Source of the DNA: Mermis nigrescens
Lineage: Eukaryota; Nematoda; Enoplea; Mermithida; Mermithidae
Direction of reading: 5' to 3'
Assembly (NCBI GenBank): GCA_036768485.1
Contig: JAVLUZ010000693.1
Location: forward strand, 674,721-738,720
Length of the DNA: 64,000 nucleotides
Under the pieces are notes generated by a model, which had not been told where the DNA came from, made no database searches, and saw only the letters and a list, made by a program, of their open reading frames with translations. Position numbers and translations under genes: made by a program. Below, piece after piece: positions 35,260 through 48,400 of this stretch; position 1 is the stretch's first letter; each line of letters begins with the position of its first letter.

Positions 35260-36945
35260 AATTGACCTTCCAATAATTATAACAACTTTATAACAATAGT
35301 GACGATTTTCAAATTAAAAAGCGTTCGTAGATTCGTTTACCAATAAATAATGTGTTTTGATTGCCTCTGAGTTGAATTTTGGCATGGATTCAATTCTGGG
35401 GCCTTAAAGGTGGCGGGCAATATTGTTTTTCTAATTCTGGGGGAATCCTGCCAGACCCCATAACCAAAACCCTCAACTCGACCCGATTTTTGACACAAAT
35501 CCGCGTTTATAGGCAATTTTTTAAGGGCTACCTTGCAGATTTTGTCCTTCGAAATAAGAAGTCACCTCTCACGACCGACTAATTCTCTCTAAAAATCTTG
35601 ACATGCAGCAATATGGAGCGAACAAAGTGCAAAAATTTTAAAAGGATAAAAAGCTGTCCGAAAGTGGATTTTAGTAGCCAAAAAACATAATTTTTCGAAG
35701 TTTTTCTTTGAGCGCTGTTCATTGATATCATAAAATTCCTTAAAATACGAGAAATTGTAAAAATTTAGTTTAAGGCAGTCTTTTGTGTTCTGAAAGATCC
35801 ACATCGAACTTAATACGCCCACGCGCAGTCAAGAGTTTTAGGGAAAATGCTTCGGAGGTCTAAATAACGTGGGCATTAGTCAGAGAGTGCATTCTTCAAT
35901 AGACCATGTGAAATCGTAATGTATTATGAGATATAATTTAAAATATGTTATAAAAAAAAACAATCATATAATATAACATAATCTTTGACTCATTGACGTT
36001 TTTATCAATTGTGTTAGCAGAATTACCTGTGGCTAGTTGAAATTCAGTCTGGTCTTACCCTGATCAGAGTTTACTTTGAAAAGTTGTAAACTAAACAGCT
36101 CCTTAAATGCAGTAATCTTGATGTTTACTGCGACGGTAGGATGATTATCCTATCTTTACCGTGCCCTATGTTGGAGGAATTTTAAATCTTTTTGTTGGCA
36201 TTTTTTCTATTCTTCCTAATCCGTGTGTCCAAAACTTTGTCTAGCCTCGTTTAGGTTTCAATTGGTCTAGCTTGATGAGGATTATAGAGTAGTAAAAAAT
36301 ATGCTTTTTGGCCTATTTACAGTAATATCATAAATCTCAAAAATGGGGAAATAAGGTTCTAATAAAAAATTTACTGGTTTATTACCCTCTAGCCTTTCAA
36401 ATACAACCCCTGGTTGTGTTTAATGCAACAAAAATCTATTTTTTATTTTCTTTGCATGGATATCCATCCACCATGCGCCTATTCGTTGTACCTCTTCTAA
36501 AAAGTAGTTTTTTCAGAAAATAACATACATGTTTAGAAAGAGCATAAAAATTGACTAAATAAAAGTAATAACTGCTACAGCATGTAAAGTAATACAGGCT
36601 ATAACTTTTTGCTATGATGGTGCACTTCGACTGCAAAACCATGATGGTAAACAGAGGGTTAAAGAGCATATATTCACAAGATTTTCTTGTATTATTCTGT
36701 TGATTGATCCTTAACATTGTTTTTCGTTGTAAATCAACTATGTAAATACATACAAATAAATCTTTTGAACTATGTATATATATTCGTGGGAACAACGTTT
36801 TGCCCAATAAATTTGAATAAAAGGCTCCGATTCATATCAAGAGCATCAATTGAGCGAAATAATGTACCTGCTATGCTACATACCCGCATTATGTACCTCA
36901 GAGCATGAATGATAAATGGTCGAGGCAGATACTGAAATAAAGAAT
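35260..36945. other. 3' flank of copy 1, unassigned
   Basis: Aligns with 50700-53570 in unit 2 except for a 1.1-kb block there. No gene is recognised. The unit ends at AATAAAGAATAAACC. Confidence 0.55.
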
Positions 36946-36954
36946 AAACCTTGA

Positions 36955-38245
36955 TCGTTATCTTTTTTTAAAAAGTTACATCAATATCTTTTTGAAAAGC
37001 AACCTCGTTATCTGTTTTTTCAATAGTTACATGGTTATCTTGTCTTGAATTGTTACATCGACGTATTTTTTTAAAAGTTACATCGTTATCTTTTTTGGAA
37101 AGTTGCTTCGTTATAGTATTTTTGAAAAGCTACCTTATCATCTTTTTTGAAAAGTTACATTGTTATCTTTCCTTTGAAAACTTACATCATTATCTTGTTT
37201 TCGAAAAGTTACAATGTTATCTCTTTTCCAATAAGTACACCATTATCTTTTTTGAAAAGTTACATATAAATCTACCTTTTGAAAAGTTACAATGTTTTCT
37301 TTTTTCTGCAAGTTACATCTAATCTTTTTTGAAAAGTTACATCAACATTGTTATCTTTTTTAAAAGTTACATCTTTATCTTTTTTGAATATCTATATCAT
37401 TATCTTTTTTTAATAGATACATTGCTATCTTTTTTAAAGGTCACATCGATATTTTTTGGAAAGTAACACATTTATCTTTTTTTCTAAAAATTTACCATTA
37501 TCTTATTTTGAAAAAATTACATCGTTATCTTTTTGAAAAGTTAAATTGATATAATTTGTTTTGAAAAGTTACATTATCTTTTTTGAAAAGATCCATATTA
37601 TCGTTTTTCTTAAAAAGCTACATTGTCATCCTTTTTGAAAATTTACATCTTTATCTTTTTTTCTGAAAAGTTACATCGTTATCATTTTTTGATAAGTTAC
37701 ATTGTCATCTTTTTTGAATATATTCACATCGTCATCTTTTTAATATTTACATTGTTATCTTTTTTTTGAAAATTAACATTGCTATCTTCTTTCAAATATT
37801 CACATAATTATCTCTTTTAAATATTTACATCGTTATCTTTTTTTGAAAGGTTACATCGATAAATTTTTCGGAACGCTACTTTTTAATTTTTTTGAAAAGT
37901 GGCATCATTATCGCTTTTTCAGAAGCTACATTTTCATTTTTTTTAAAAGTTACGCTTTTTCTGCAAATTACCACGTTATCTTTATTTTGAAAAGTTGCAT
38001 TGTTATCTTGTTTTAAAAAATGTTGCACCGTTATCTTTTTTTCGAAAAGTTGCGTTCTTATCTTTTTGGAAAAGTTACATTGTATCTCTTTTTTCAAAAG
38101 TTACATCGTTATCTTCAGAGAAATTGCATCGTTATCGTTTTTTGAAAAGTTACATTTGTTATCTTTTTTTGAGAAATTACATAGTTATTTATTTCGAAAA
38201 CTTATACTCTTATATTTTTCATGAAAATTTAGGTCAATATCTTAG
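36955..38245 (+). repeat. ~26-bp minisatellite, unit 2
   Basis: Same repeat family as 14515-15960 (ATCGTTATCTTTTTT plus GAAAAGTTAC), starting right at the junction of the two duplication units. Units are degenerate and vary in length. Confidence 0.95.
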
Positions 38246-38605
38246 CTAAGAGCAGGGGTCTGCATTGACATATAATTTCATTCGCGGAGGAGTCCGAAAT
38301 ATTCCAAAATTTACTCCATTCAATGTGGCCTATTTATTGAATTTGCATCATATCTTCAGGGCGGTAACAATTTGCATTTTCCGAAATGCAAGAATGACTA
38401 CAATCGATGTACTTTTTTAAGCTGTAAAGGTCGCGTTTTTTGAAATGTTAGATTAAACATCATTTGATTTTTTACATTGATTGTGCCCCTTATTCTGTAA
38501 TTTTACACTGATCGCAGTGGAATCAGTGTAAAATTTTAAATGATCTTATCGGCTTCCCATATAAACACAATAGACTAACGCATTTTAAACATCGCCGAAA
38601 ACTTC

Positions 38606-38908
38606 CACTTAGCGTAGTGGTAAGACGTATGATTGTCGTCGAATCATCACAGAGTTCGATTCCTGCCTGCCGCAAGATTTTTGTTTAGCTTGCACATACT
38701 GAAGTATGTCACAGCACTGTTTAGATGCTTGAAATTTAGTCTATATGGACGGTTTAGTGCATTAAAAATGAAATAATGGCGGCCGCTCGCTTCCACTCAA
38801 CTTTTCTGTCTAATTACAGTAAATCACCCAATTAGGCATACTGTAGCCTCTAAAAAATTTACTGAAAAAGCTATCAAATAAATGAAACAGACTATAGTCG
38901 CAACAATA
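38606..38908 (+). mobile_element. tRNA-derived SINE, copy 3
   Basis: Orthologue of the SINE at 16312: A box TAGTGGTAAGACG at about 38615, B box AGTTCGATTCC at about 38652-38662, and the same body to CGCAACAATA. Confidence 0.75.
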
Positions 38909-39247
38909 GCGATGCTTTGCAACATTAATTAAAAGTATGTGTATGAGGTCTCGTTATGCAAAATTGTGTTACCTATATGTACTCATGCACACTGACTTGA
39001 AATCACTTGAGTATTGAAACTTGATTTTGTACAAGGTATCGTTTATTTTTTTGCAATTATATACACACCAGCCAATTTATAGGAGAGATTAAAAATGCTT
39101 TAGGTGTGCAAGAGATATCCTAAAAGAGCCATTATTGATAATGCATTTACATATGTATGTTGTTTACGAAGCTAAAATGAGTTTTTCAATTAAAACTTTG
39201 TTTTCAGTGCAGTTACTTTACAAATATAAATTGTTTGGCTCCGTTTT

Positions 39248-39480
39248 ATGTCGTTTTCGCTGTTTTTGTTCCATAATTTTAGATACGTCTACACTTTATT
39301 CCATAATACCTGTACAATTAAGTCAGCATCGCACATTGCAGCATTGCTTAGCTTATTATTTGTAACCATGTCCGTTTTGCATAAGCCACTAAGGTTTCCG
39401 CCGCCCAGGCGCCCAATGACATCGTGGGTTTGTTACGTTAAAGTGAATTATGTCAATCGAAAGAATGAATTGGGATGTCG
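39248..39480 (+). CDS. HMG-box gene copy 2, coding exon 1
   Basis: Codes for residues 1-77 plus two bases of codon 78. The donor is GATGTCG|GTTAGT; the same GTTAGT is used in copy 1, where the competing GTCGGT does not exist. An acceptor-like TTTTCAG lies about 40 bp upstream, so a 5' untranslated exon may exist further left. Confidence 0.78.
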
Positions 39481-42400
39481 GTTAGTTTAGCTTATGTAAT
39501 TTTTGTTTCAGCCGTAGAGCAGAATAAGCTTTCTTCCTGAAATGAAGGGTTTAAAAGCTTCAGACATTTTAGAAAATGTGCTGGTAGTGGTAACGCGAAA
39601 AAGTGCTGTCATCAAAAATGCGAATTTAGCATAAGTTTTCAAACGTATTCCTTACAAATAATGGACTCTTTTAGATCATGTTTATTTTCCGCAACCTCAA
39701 ATTTATGTTTCTTGCGTTTTGAGAAAAATACGGGTCAAACCCAATTTATGCCCATTTCTGAGAGTATCCGTAAGTATTCTGCACTTTTTTACGCCATTTT
39801 CACCGTACAATGAAGAATTTTGGGGGTTTTTAAGTTTTTCAGAAGGACTGGAAAGATTCAGAAAATTAGACAGCTCATTAAAAAGAGCGTCAAATTTTCT
39901 AGCTATCTGCTAAAAATATTTTGAAATGTGTCAGAAACTCCCAAAATAATAGCTGAAAACATCAAAAGCTATAGTATGATAGCCTTCCTGGCGGCCATAT
40001 TAAAAACTTAAATTCTGCACTGTATCACGCAAATAGGATATCATTCGAAAGAACATTTTTTGGGCTTTCCAAAATATGCTTACACAATGAAAAATATAAA
40101 ACATAGCGCGAGTAAAACGCATTCCTTATGGAGGCAGCTATATTCGAAAAAATTTAATTGAAATTGCAAGACGAACTCTTAAGAAACAGGAAAAAGAAAG
40201 ACGTATAAAGTTTAGCGCACAAAAAATATTGCTATCTTGCTACTTTTAGAAATAGGAAACGAAAGCTGTATGCTGTGGGGACTACGCAAAATAAGGGCGG
40301 TTTCTGAAGTACAGCATACTGTAGCCATAAGCTAGCACAGTTTTTCGACAATAGTAGCTTCATTCATGAATATTCTATTCATCAAAACACTATATTTTAT
40401 TGCAGTTCGTGCAGTGGTTCCTTGAGTTAATTCTAAAAATGGCCATCCTAGCGAAAGCAATCTTCAATGGACGGGAGGTTTACTTGCGTTTGCTTTGCAG
40501 TAATACTGTAGGTACACAATACCATTCAAGTTGCACTTATTTTTTCTGAAAGCCAATTAAATTTCGTCATTTTTGTATTTATTTTTTCTTTTAGCACTTT
40601 GTAGATCAAAAGTTAGATGCCTAAATGTGCAAAATTTGTCAGTTTGTGTGCGGCATATTTTGATAAACATTATTATGACGCACATATGTAACGACAAAAA
40701 TATTTTCATGCAGGATATTGCTTGTAAAGTTTGAATTACACCATCTAATGTGTTTACTTAGAAGTTAAAACCCATCCAAAGTGTTATCCTGCTCAAAAAA
40801 CGTGAATGTGTATCGTCTTCCGCCCACTTTGTTGAATGCCGGCTGTTATCCGGTGGCGGATCCAGGATATTCTGGCAAGGGGAACCCTGAATTTTCATAA
40901 TAGCGTCAAGAAATTGTCCAAAAAATTCCTCCAATGTATGCTTAAAGTATCGTTTTCTTGCCGTCTCTTGATAGACATAATCGTTTGTGATCCGATAAAG
41001 TTAAATAATTTGGACAGATTTCTACAAAAACCAAGCAAAATTAAGTACCTAATTAAATAATACTGATCTATTATTCGTGTCATATCTACTTGATATATTA
41101 TGCAAAAGTTATGACTACAAACAATATAGGCACGCAAAATAGGTAGAAGTAAAAAATCCTTATTCTGTGCATAAAGTAATCTTCCGACTTTAAAATAATG
41201 TTTTTATAGCGCCAAGAAAGTCAGTAGGTGTACTTAATGAAAAATTTAAAAATCATGATAAAAATGGCTAAAATAATCAAATGATGCACGTCATTCTATG
41301 TTGCGCCGAAATTATTTTTTACGACAGTGAGTCGGGAAAAGTGGTACCCGCCCCCTAAATACGCTCTTGCTGTTATCCAAACTATTTTTTCATTGTGTAG
41401 CGCATTCGCATATTCTTTGCATTTCTCTGAAAGTTTCGTCATTTGAATTGTATGATTCTTCAAAATCTAGACTACCAACGATTATTTTTAAAACATTAGC
41501 CGAAGAATGGGGCCGAATGAATCAAAAACAGCGAGAGCCATACGTCCGCTTGGAGCAGGAAGATAAACGGAGGTAACTTGACATATTTTGCATGAAGCGG
41601 CTTTTCAGCTTGGGAATCAGTTATAAATGTCTCATTAATCGTTAATACTCGTTTATGGTCTTTACAATTAGACATAAGTCTTTTATCACACGCAAATGTT
41701 TCAATTTTAATATTATTTTTCTGTATCTGTTTTTCTTTTTTCTTTAATCTTATCGCTTACTACATTCGTACCTAACCCTTTATTGAATTTGTTAAAATCG
41801 CTTACGTGAGTTTTTAGATTATTTTAAAAATAACAACTTGATCCTACTCTCGTTTGTTTCGATAAAAAGCTGATACGGGTTATAAGGTTGATATCTGGCA
41901 TGCATATGGTTGCTTCAAGATTTATGAAACTTACAGATGATAGACATGAACAGAAAATTAACAAGTCCTGTGAGATAAATAGTCTTGCCAGGGGGCTAGT
42001 ATATTCAGCTACCATTCTAAACTAGAATAATTTAGCCTATCTCACTGCCTGGAAATCTTGTTTTTACGCGGGAAATGCTTATTCACCAGTAGTATACCGC
42101 GTCACTCTGACATCACATGATATAACGTAGCCTATGCTTTTGGGATTAAGGCCAGACTTATAATCGGATATGTTGACAGAAAAAAACAAGACAGAAACAC
42201 GTTTAACACCCCGATTTTTTACTTTACTCCTCCCATAAAAAATTAAATATTGATGTTGATGAATGCCATTCGCTATGACGTGTACTTCTTAGAAAGTACT
42301 TTTTTTATTGTGCTCGAGTTATCTCGACTTCTAAATGGAGAAAATGGCGTACATACATTGACAGCATGGGAATTCCGGGGGATGAAATTATACAGTGCCT

Positions 42401-45400
42401 TTTTAAGTTAAAAAAGGTAGGTATGCATCAAAAACATCGTTTTTCAGCGTTTCTGGGGATGCTCTATCTTTGTAGAGCATAAAAACAATAAATTTCCGAA
42501 AAATGAAAAAAAGTTGGAAGAAATTAAACGTACGAAGGACGCGAAGTGCCAAAAATTTGGCACTTTTGAGCCAATAGATAGCTAAAAAGGCTTAAAAAAG
42601 CATCTTTTCTACAACTTTTCAGAATATTTTGGGAAAATTTCCAAAAATAGCCAATTCTGGGAGTGAACAAATTTTTGCAGGGGTTGACAATATTTTTAGG
42701 AGAAGGGGTGAAACCCCTCAGATTATGTATGGTGGTGAACAAAAAATAGGACAAAAACATATTTTTTTTAAGATCCACCATAATGTAAACTTTAAAATCT
42801 GAAACAACTTCATAATTGAGTGTAAAGAAATTTGATTTGGGCCATTTTGCAGCCTATGAATCGTAGTACGTTTGTATGGTAAACTTCTCTTCCGCAAAAT
42901 ATTTGAGACATCAACCTATCGAAAACAGGGAAGAAAACGTTTTTCCCCTGAATGTTACACCCCTGATTTTGAACTTTAAATCTCCATAAGTAAGCATTAT
43001 TGAGTTTTTAAACGTTGTTTGCTGCGACGTGTACCCCTTGAATTGTGCCTTATTTTTATTTTATTGAATTTTATGACTTATAACCGTAGAAGTTGGCGTT
43101 GAAATCCTATACAAAACCTAATTTTTACACTGTCCTAGAGTATAAAATTTATATCCCTAGATCTAACTCTGTATTCGAAGTAAAAACATTTGCAGGCAAG
43201 CAAAAAGTAGCCCCAAGCCGTAGCACATTTTTACCAGGAAAAATTTCTTGGGACTCGTAACCGAAGTTGTTGGCAGACAAAAAAGTGCCAAAATGTCTTT
43301 TTTCAAGTGAATGTGAGCTTACTCAGTTGTCTACAAATTAAAAAACTAGACCAAACAGAATGCAAAACTAAGGTTAGACAAGTCTAGTGTCCGACCAAAA
43401 TTCAAAAAAGCTATATGTATAACTTTACAGCTATACCATAGACGCTTTTTACACACCGGGTTGAACTGTAAAAAAAACACCCGCAGCAAATTTGTTTATT
43501 ATCTATCTTTAAAAAAAATCCGCATCTCCCTGATATGTCCCGTTATAGCTGTAGGGGGTATACGTATGTTAGGGGTACATAAGCATATATGAGCATAGGG
43601 AATGATGGGTTATTACCCTTCCCTGAGCTATGAAAAACTGATAGCTACACAGCGATTTCGGCCGAAAAATTATTGCTGTATGGCCTTTTTGGACTTAGAA
43701 AATTAGCTATACACACTTTTTGGGCTAAGAAATGCTATTTAGTTGTCTTTTCTGAGTTTCAAAAGAATATATAGCTATTTTATCGACTCCAAAAAGGGAT
43801 TAATAGCCATTTGTAGTCCAAAAAGGCTATTTAGCTATGTTTGTGAATCCAAAAAGGCTATATAGCTAGTTTTCTGACCCCAAAAGGACTACAGAGCTGT
43901 TTTTGCGTAGCACACAGCTATCTAGCAATCTTTGGTTTTCACCCCTCCCTGAAAGTTTGACCTTGCGCACCTATATACCCAAGTATATTACAGGGACGCG
44001 CTAATGCGCTACCTATGATATAGCGCAACTACATACGAGATCAGAATTGATTATTCGATTATATCTTTTATGAAAGCGTGCATATAATGTCATCGAATTC
44101 ATGAAAAGTCATTGCTGTAGTCAGCTTCTCCTCTTTGCGAACACAAATGTACATATGGGGGTGTATGGTCAATTCAAATAGGGTAAAAGCTTTTGCAGAA
44201 AATGCAGACCGGAGATGGATGAAAAAATCACAAGTATTTCGAAAAACTGATGTAAATTCATAAGAATATTTATGTTTTCTCCCTTACCATACCAACTTTA
44301 AAATCATTTCAATTCAGTATATCATCAGTTCAGCTGACCCCTGCCCTAAAATGTGACAAGCGGCCATGCAATGCATCTGTGACACATTAAATTAAATCAG
44401 GTAGGTACTTAATATACATATACAGGGTGTTCCACCTAAGTGTCACTGACTTAGTTTTCCTGCCATTAAGTCAATACTGATCGATAAATGATGAAACTTT
44501 ACAGGAATCATTCCTAGGCATTAGAATTTATTCTTACCAATTTTCATCACATTACATAAATCACGTCAATAATTATAAACTTTAACGTGATCACCACCAT
44601 TTTCAATCATTTTGTATAGTCGTTGACAATATTCCAAAAGAACCTTTTCTCGCATTTCTACTGTAACTTCGTCAAATGCTTGAATTATTCGATTCTTCAA
44701 CTCAGGAATGCTTGTTGGACGTGTGGTATAGACCTTTGATTTAATAAAGCCCCAAAGGAAAAAGTCACACGGTGTCTGTCAAATCAGGTGATCGTGGTGG
44801 CCAAGGCAAGTTACCCGATCCACGACCCATCCACCTGTTTGGTAAACTGTTCGTCTAACCAATCACGAACCATTCGGCCCCAATGAGGCGGAGCGCCATC
44901 CTGCATAAAAATGACGTCGTTTTCAAGATTTTTTTCTGATAAAATTGGGAAGAATTGGTTTTGTAGCATGTCCAAGTAACGAGCACTGTTTATTGATTCA
45001 TCAAAGAAAAATGGGCCAAAAACCCCATGGTGGCCAATAGCTGCCCAGACAGTCGTCCTTGGGGAATGGAGCGCTTCTTCAGCAATCCAGTGTGGATTAT
45101 TAGGCGACCAATACCGATGGTTATGTCGATTAACTCCACCATCCAAATGAAAGTGAGCTTCGTCTGAGAAAAGAAGATTCGCCAAATGATTGTGTTCACT
45201 TTCCATTCTTTCCATTTCATCATGTGCGAATTCAAGGCGGTTTTGTTTATCTTCGTCGGTAATTTTTTGAAGAATCTGTATCTTGTATGGATGCCATTTA
45301 AGACCCTTTACGATTCTATGAATTGTACCCAAACTAATCGTGAGGGCATTTGATGCTCGACGAATTGATGAGTGGGGATTTTCGATAAAATGCTCCTGAA

Positions 45401-48400
45401 CCCGTTCAACATTTTCTTCGGAATGCGCTGAACGGCTCTGATCCCGTTTCCATAAGATTTCTATGCCACTTGCGAATGCTGTTTTTATCAGGAGGATCGC
45501 GGCCAAACTCAGTACGAAACTTTCTCTGCACCATAACAACACTTTGGGTCCATTCAAACCATGCGGCTACTTTTGCACGTTCAGTTAAAGAATAGGACAT
45601 AGCTAATTTATCATAAAATAGCAAATGAGCTAGAGGTAGGTACGAAACTTTTACAAAAAAATCTTTCACGTGTACTCTATGTTTGTGTAAAGTTTCATTC
45701 AGATTACTTTAAAATTGTCAACTTTACACAAAAACAAAACCGGTGATACTTAGGTGGAACACCCTGTATATTTATTTAAAATGAGCGGAATCCTTACACA
45801 TATTAGATTTCATCGTAGAGAACGTGATAGACTTATTGGGCGGCGCAGGCGATTAAAATTCGAGGCTCTGGATAGTCCCCTAAAAAATCAGCATATTCCC
45901 TTATTGAACTTTCGAGAATTTGTTTCGGCTTTTGCGGTTTTTTAATCTTGAGTATACATATTTTGACCCCATCACCTAGTTTTTGTCCTCTAACCTTAAT
46001 AATCTGCACGCCTACTCCATTGCCCCCAGAGTTTCGGCTCTGCCCATGACTGTGCCGGACGTACAAACTTAAAATTGAGTTTTCCTGTAATGGGGTTCGA
46101 CTGTAAGCATACGTTGTTAAAATATATAAAGTGATACCGATTAAACTTTCGCCAAGAACAATTGAATGCAAATGTAATCGTCGGCGAAAGATGGTGAATC
46201 AAGAGCATACATTTTATTAGGGGAGATTCAAGCCCCATGAATTTTTTACTCCCCCACGCATTACCGATCTTTCGAAAATTTGTAGAAAAGATGCTGTTTA
46301 TTGCGTTTTTAGTCACTAAAAATTGTCACATTTATGGCGCTTAGTAAACATACATTTACTCATCTTTCGTGAAGTTTGACCGAATTTTATCAAAATTTAA
46401 AAAAATTTTCTCATGTTCTTGCGTTAGAAGACATAGCAACGTCAGGAACGCCGAAAATGACGTTTTTACGCATAACCAAACCAGTCTTCTTGAGGATGAA
46501 AAAACCGCGCTAGAAATTTGTTTGGCTTAACTCCCCAGACTTCCTATCCGTCTGTCTGTTTAAGGTGCGTAGCGTTGAGCGGGCAAGCTTTTTCGCACTG
46601 CAAAATCCTGCTCAGGTGGTCCGCCAAAGTTTAAAAGAATAATCTTTCTCTTTGATTTGATCAGATGCTCCTGACAAAGGGTTATATATGCAAAAAAGCT
46701 CAATGAAATGTACTAGGCGAAAGCGACTGTGCGTCGTTACACTATACGTGTTCTTGGGGTAGGGATGTAGCATGAGGTTTTAAACCCTGCCCCGCAGAAT
46801 ATCTGCTGACCACCCAGCATTGTCGATCTTCCGAAAAACTTGCCTAAACTGAGTTTTTAGCATTTTTAGCTCAAAAGTCTGAAATTTCGGGTGCTTTGCA
46901 CTATATATTCATTGTTTTGACCTTATTCTGTTGAGTTTACTCAATGTTTTCGAATTTTATCGAAAGTTTTTGCTCTTTTGTTCTGAAAAGCGTTAGTGTG
47001 TAAAATGACGGAAAAATGGTTTTGGTCGTGTGCGCTTCATACATGGGCAGCGACTAATTTTTAAAACGAGTAATCTAGGTAGTGTAAAATTGGCAAAAAT
47101 TTCAGAAAAACATGCCAAAAATCAAATTCTGATGATGTATTGATTTTTAGAGGACCTCAAACTCCTTTACGCCTACGGTTGGTGCCCATTGTTTTTGGAT
47201 CCAAAGAGGTACTTTTTATAAACTATCCCACGCTTTATCCCCCACCCGGAATTCCCAAGCTGCGCCAGTATATACGCTTTACACTCCTATCAACAGGTAC
47301 AGCGATCAGAAAGCGTTGTGGGCGTCTAGATATCCCGGTCGAATTCCTTATCTAAGAAGACGCAGAAAGCACCCGGATGCTCCGAAGCACACGAGAACTT
47401 CCTTCATGTTATTTAGATCGGAGCAATTTCACATCGTCAAGCAGGCGAATCAGTCCTTTTCTGCCCTGGAAGTTGTCTCCGAAATCGGTAGAATGTGGCA
47501 AAAATTGACCGAGAATGAAAAACAGCGTTTTAAGTACGAAAATGAGAACGAATTTGGAGCCAAACTATTGATTAAATTTTAAAAAATAATTCATTAAATA
47601 AAAAGAAGGGATATAAAATTGAAAAAAGTGAAGTAGCAAACCGATCATTCGAAAATTTTATTCTAGCGTGCTTTATCGGCTTAAAAACGGTGGTACACGC
47701 CAAAGACCATTTACTGACATTTCTAGCAGTCTTGTTTCTTTAGACCCTAAAAACTTCGAAAAGCTTTTTCTAATGTAAAAAAATTAAACTAAGTACGGTC
47801 AAAATATTGCTGTTAATGTGACATGTTCAAATGAACTGCTAGAGGTACCTTTAAGCCAAAAATCGCTAGAATGGTTATAAGAATACCACAGTTTCTATGG
47901 TTTTCTGGAAAACGTAAAGTTCTGGGGGTCAACAATATATTACGAGATTCGGCAGCCATTCTGGTGAGTTTTTACTAGACAAATACGCATGGATGAGTGA
48001 TTTTAGGGTAACTCCCACAATCTAAAGACTCAAAATTCAGAAGACTTTTCAGCAATAGATTATTAGATATTTTTCGTTTATTCGCGATTTTTTGAAACCA
48101 ATGGATAGAGCTCGATGAAAAATGCTGAAAAAGTTTTTTTCGCACTCTACCATCAATTTTTCTGGACTATCTTGATATTTAAAATTTTTAAGACCCTGCT
48201 GCTGACCTGTCGTCTATACTCTGTGTCCCCCTAAAAGATAATTAGGCTAAATTTCCTGTTAGAAATATGGAAAAATTAAGGCCCGAAACAAGCAAATCGC
48301 AATTCTTTTGCAAATGTGCTTGAAATTCACCAAAAAGTGCCTAATATGGTAGCTTTTGCTACGTTTACACTATATCGTAAATCGTTTTAGAGGCCGAAAA

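Larger units (their letters stand above)
14515..36950 (+). repeat. tandem duplication unit 1
   Basis: This unit aligns in order with 36955-53577: minisatellite, SINE, exon 1, intron 1, exon 2, parts of intron 2, exon 3, intron 3, exon 4, TAA tract and a 3' flank ending in AATAAAGAATAAACCTTGAT. It is longer than unit 2 because of the Polinton region (about 19.82-28.48 kb) and three MITEs. It lacks the mariner element and a 1.1-kb block found in unit 2. The right end abuts the minisatellite of unit 2 directly, so the duplication is head-to-tail. Confidence 0.93.

Noticed and set aside
44990..45235. Second minus-strand protein within the mariner element
   Set aside because: It is an out-of-frame shadow of the transposase catalytic region.
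47534..47582. Exon 3 of the HMG gene continuing to its own stop at 47582
   Set aside because: The unit 1 sequence diverges there, and splicing at TTTTAA|GTACGA restores the HMG-box pattern with exon 4 in the correct phase.
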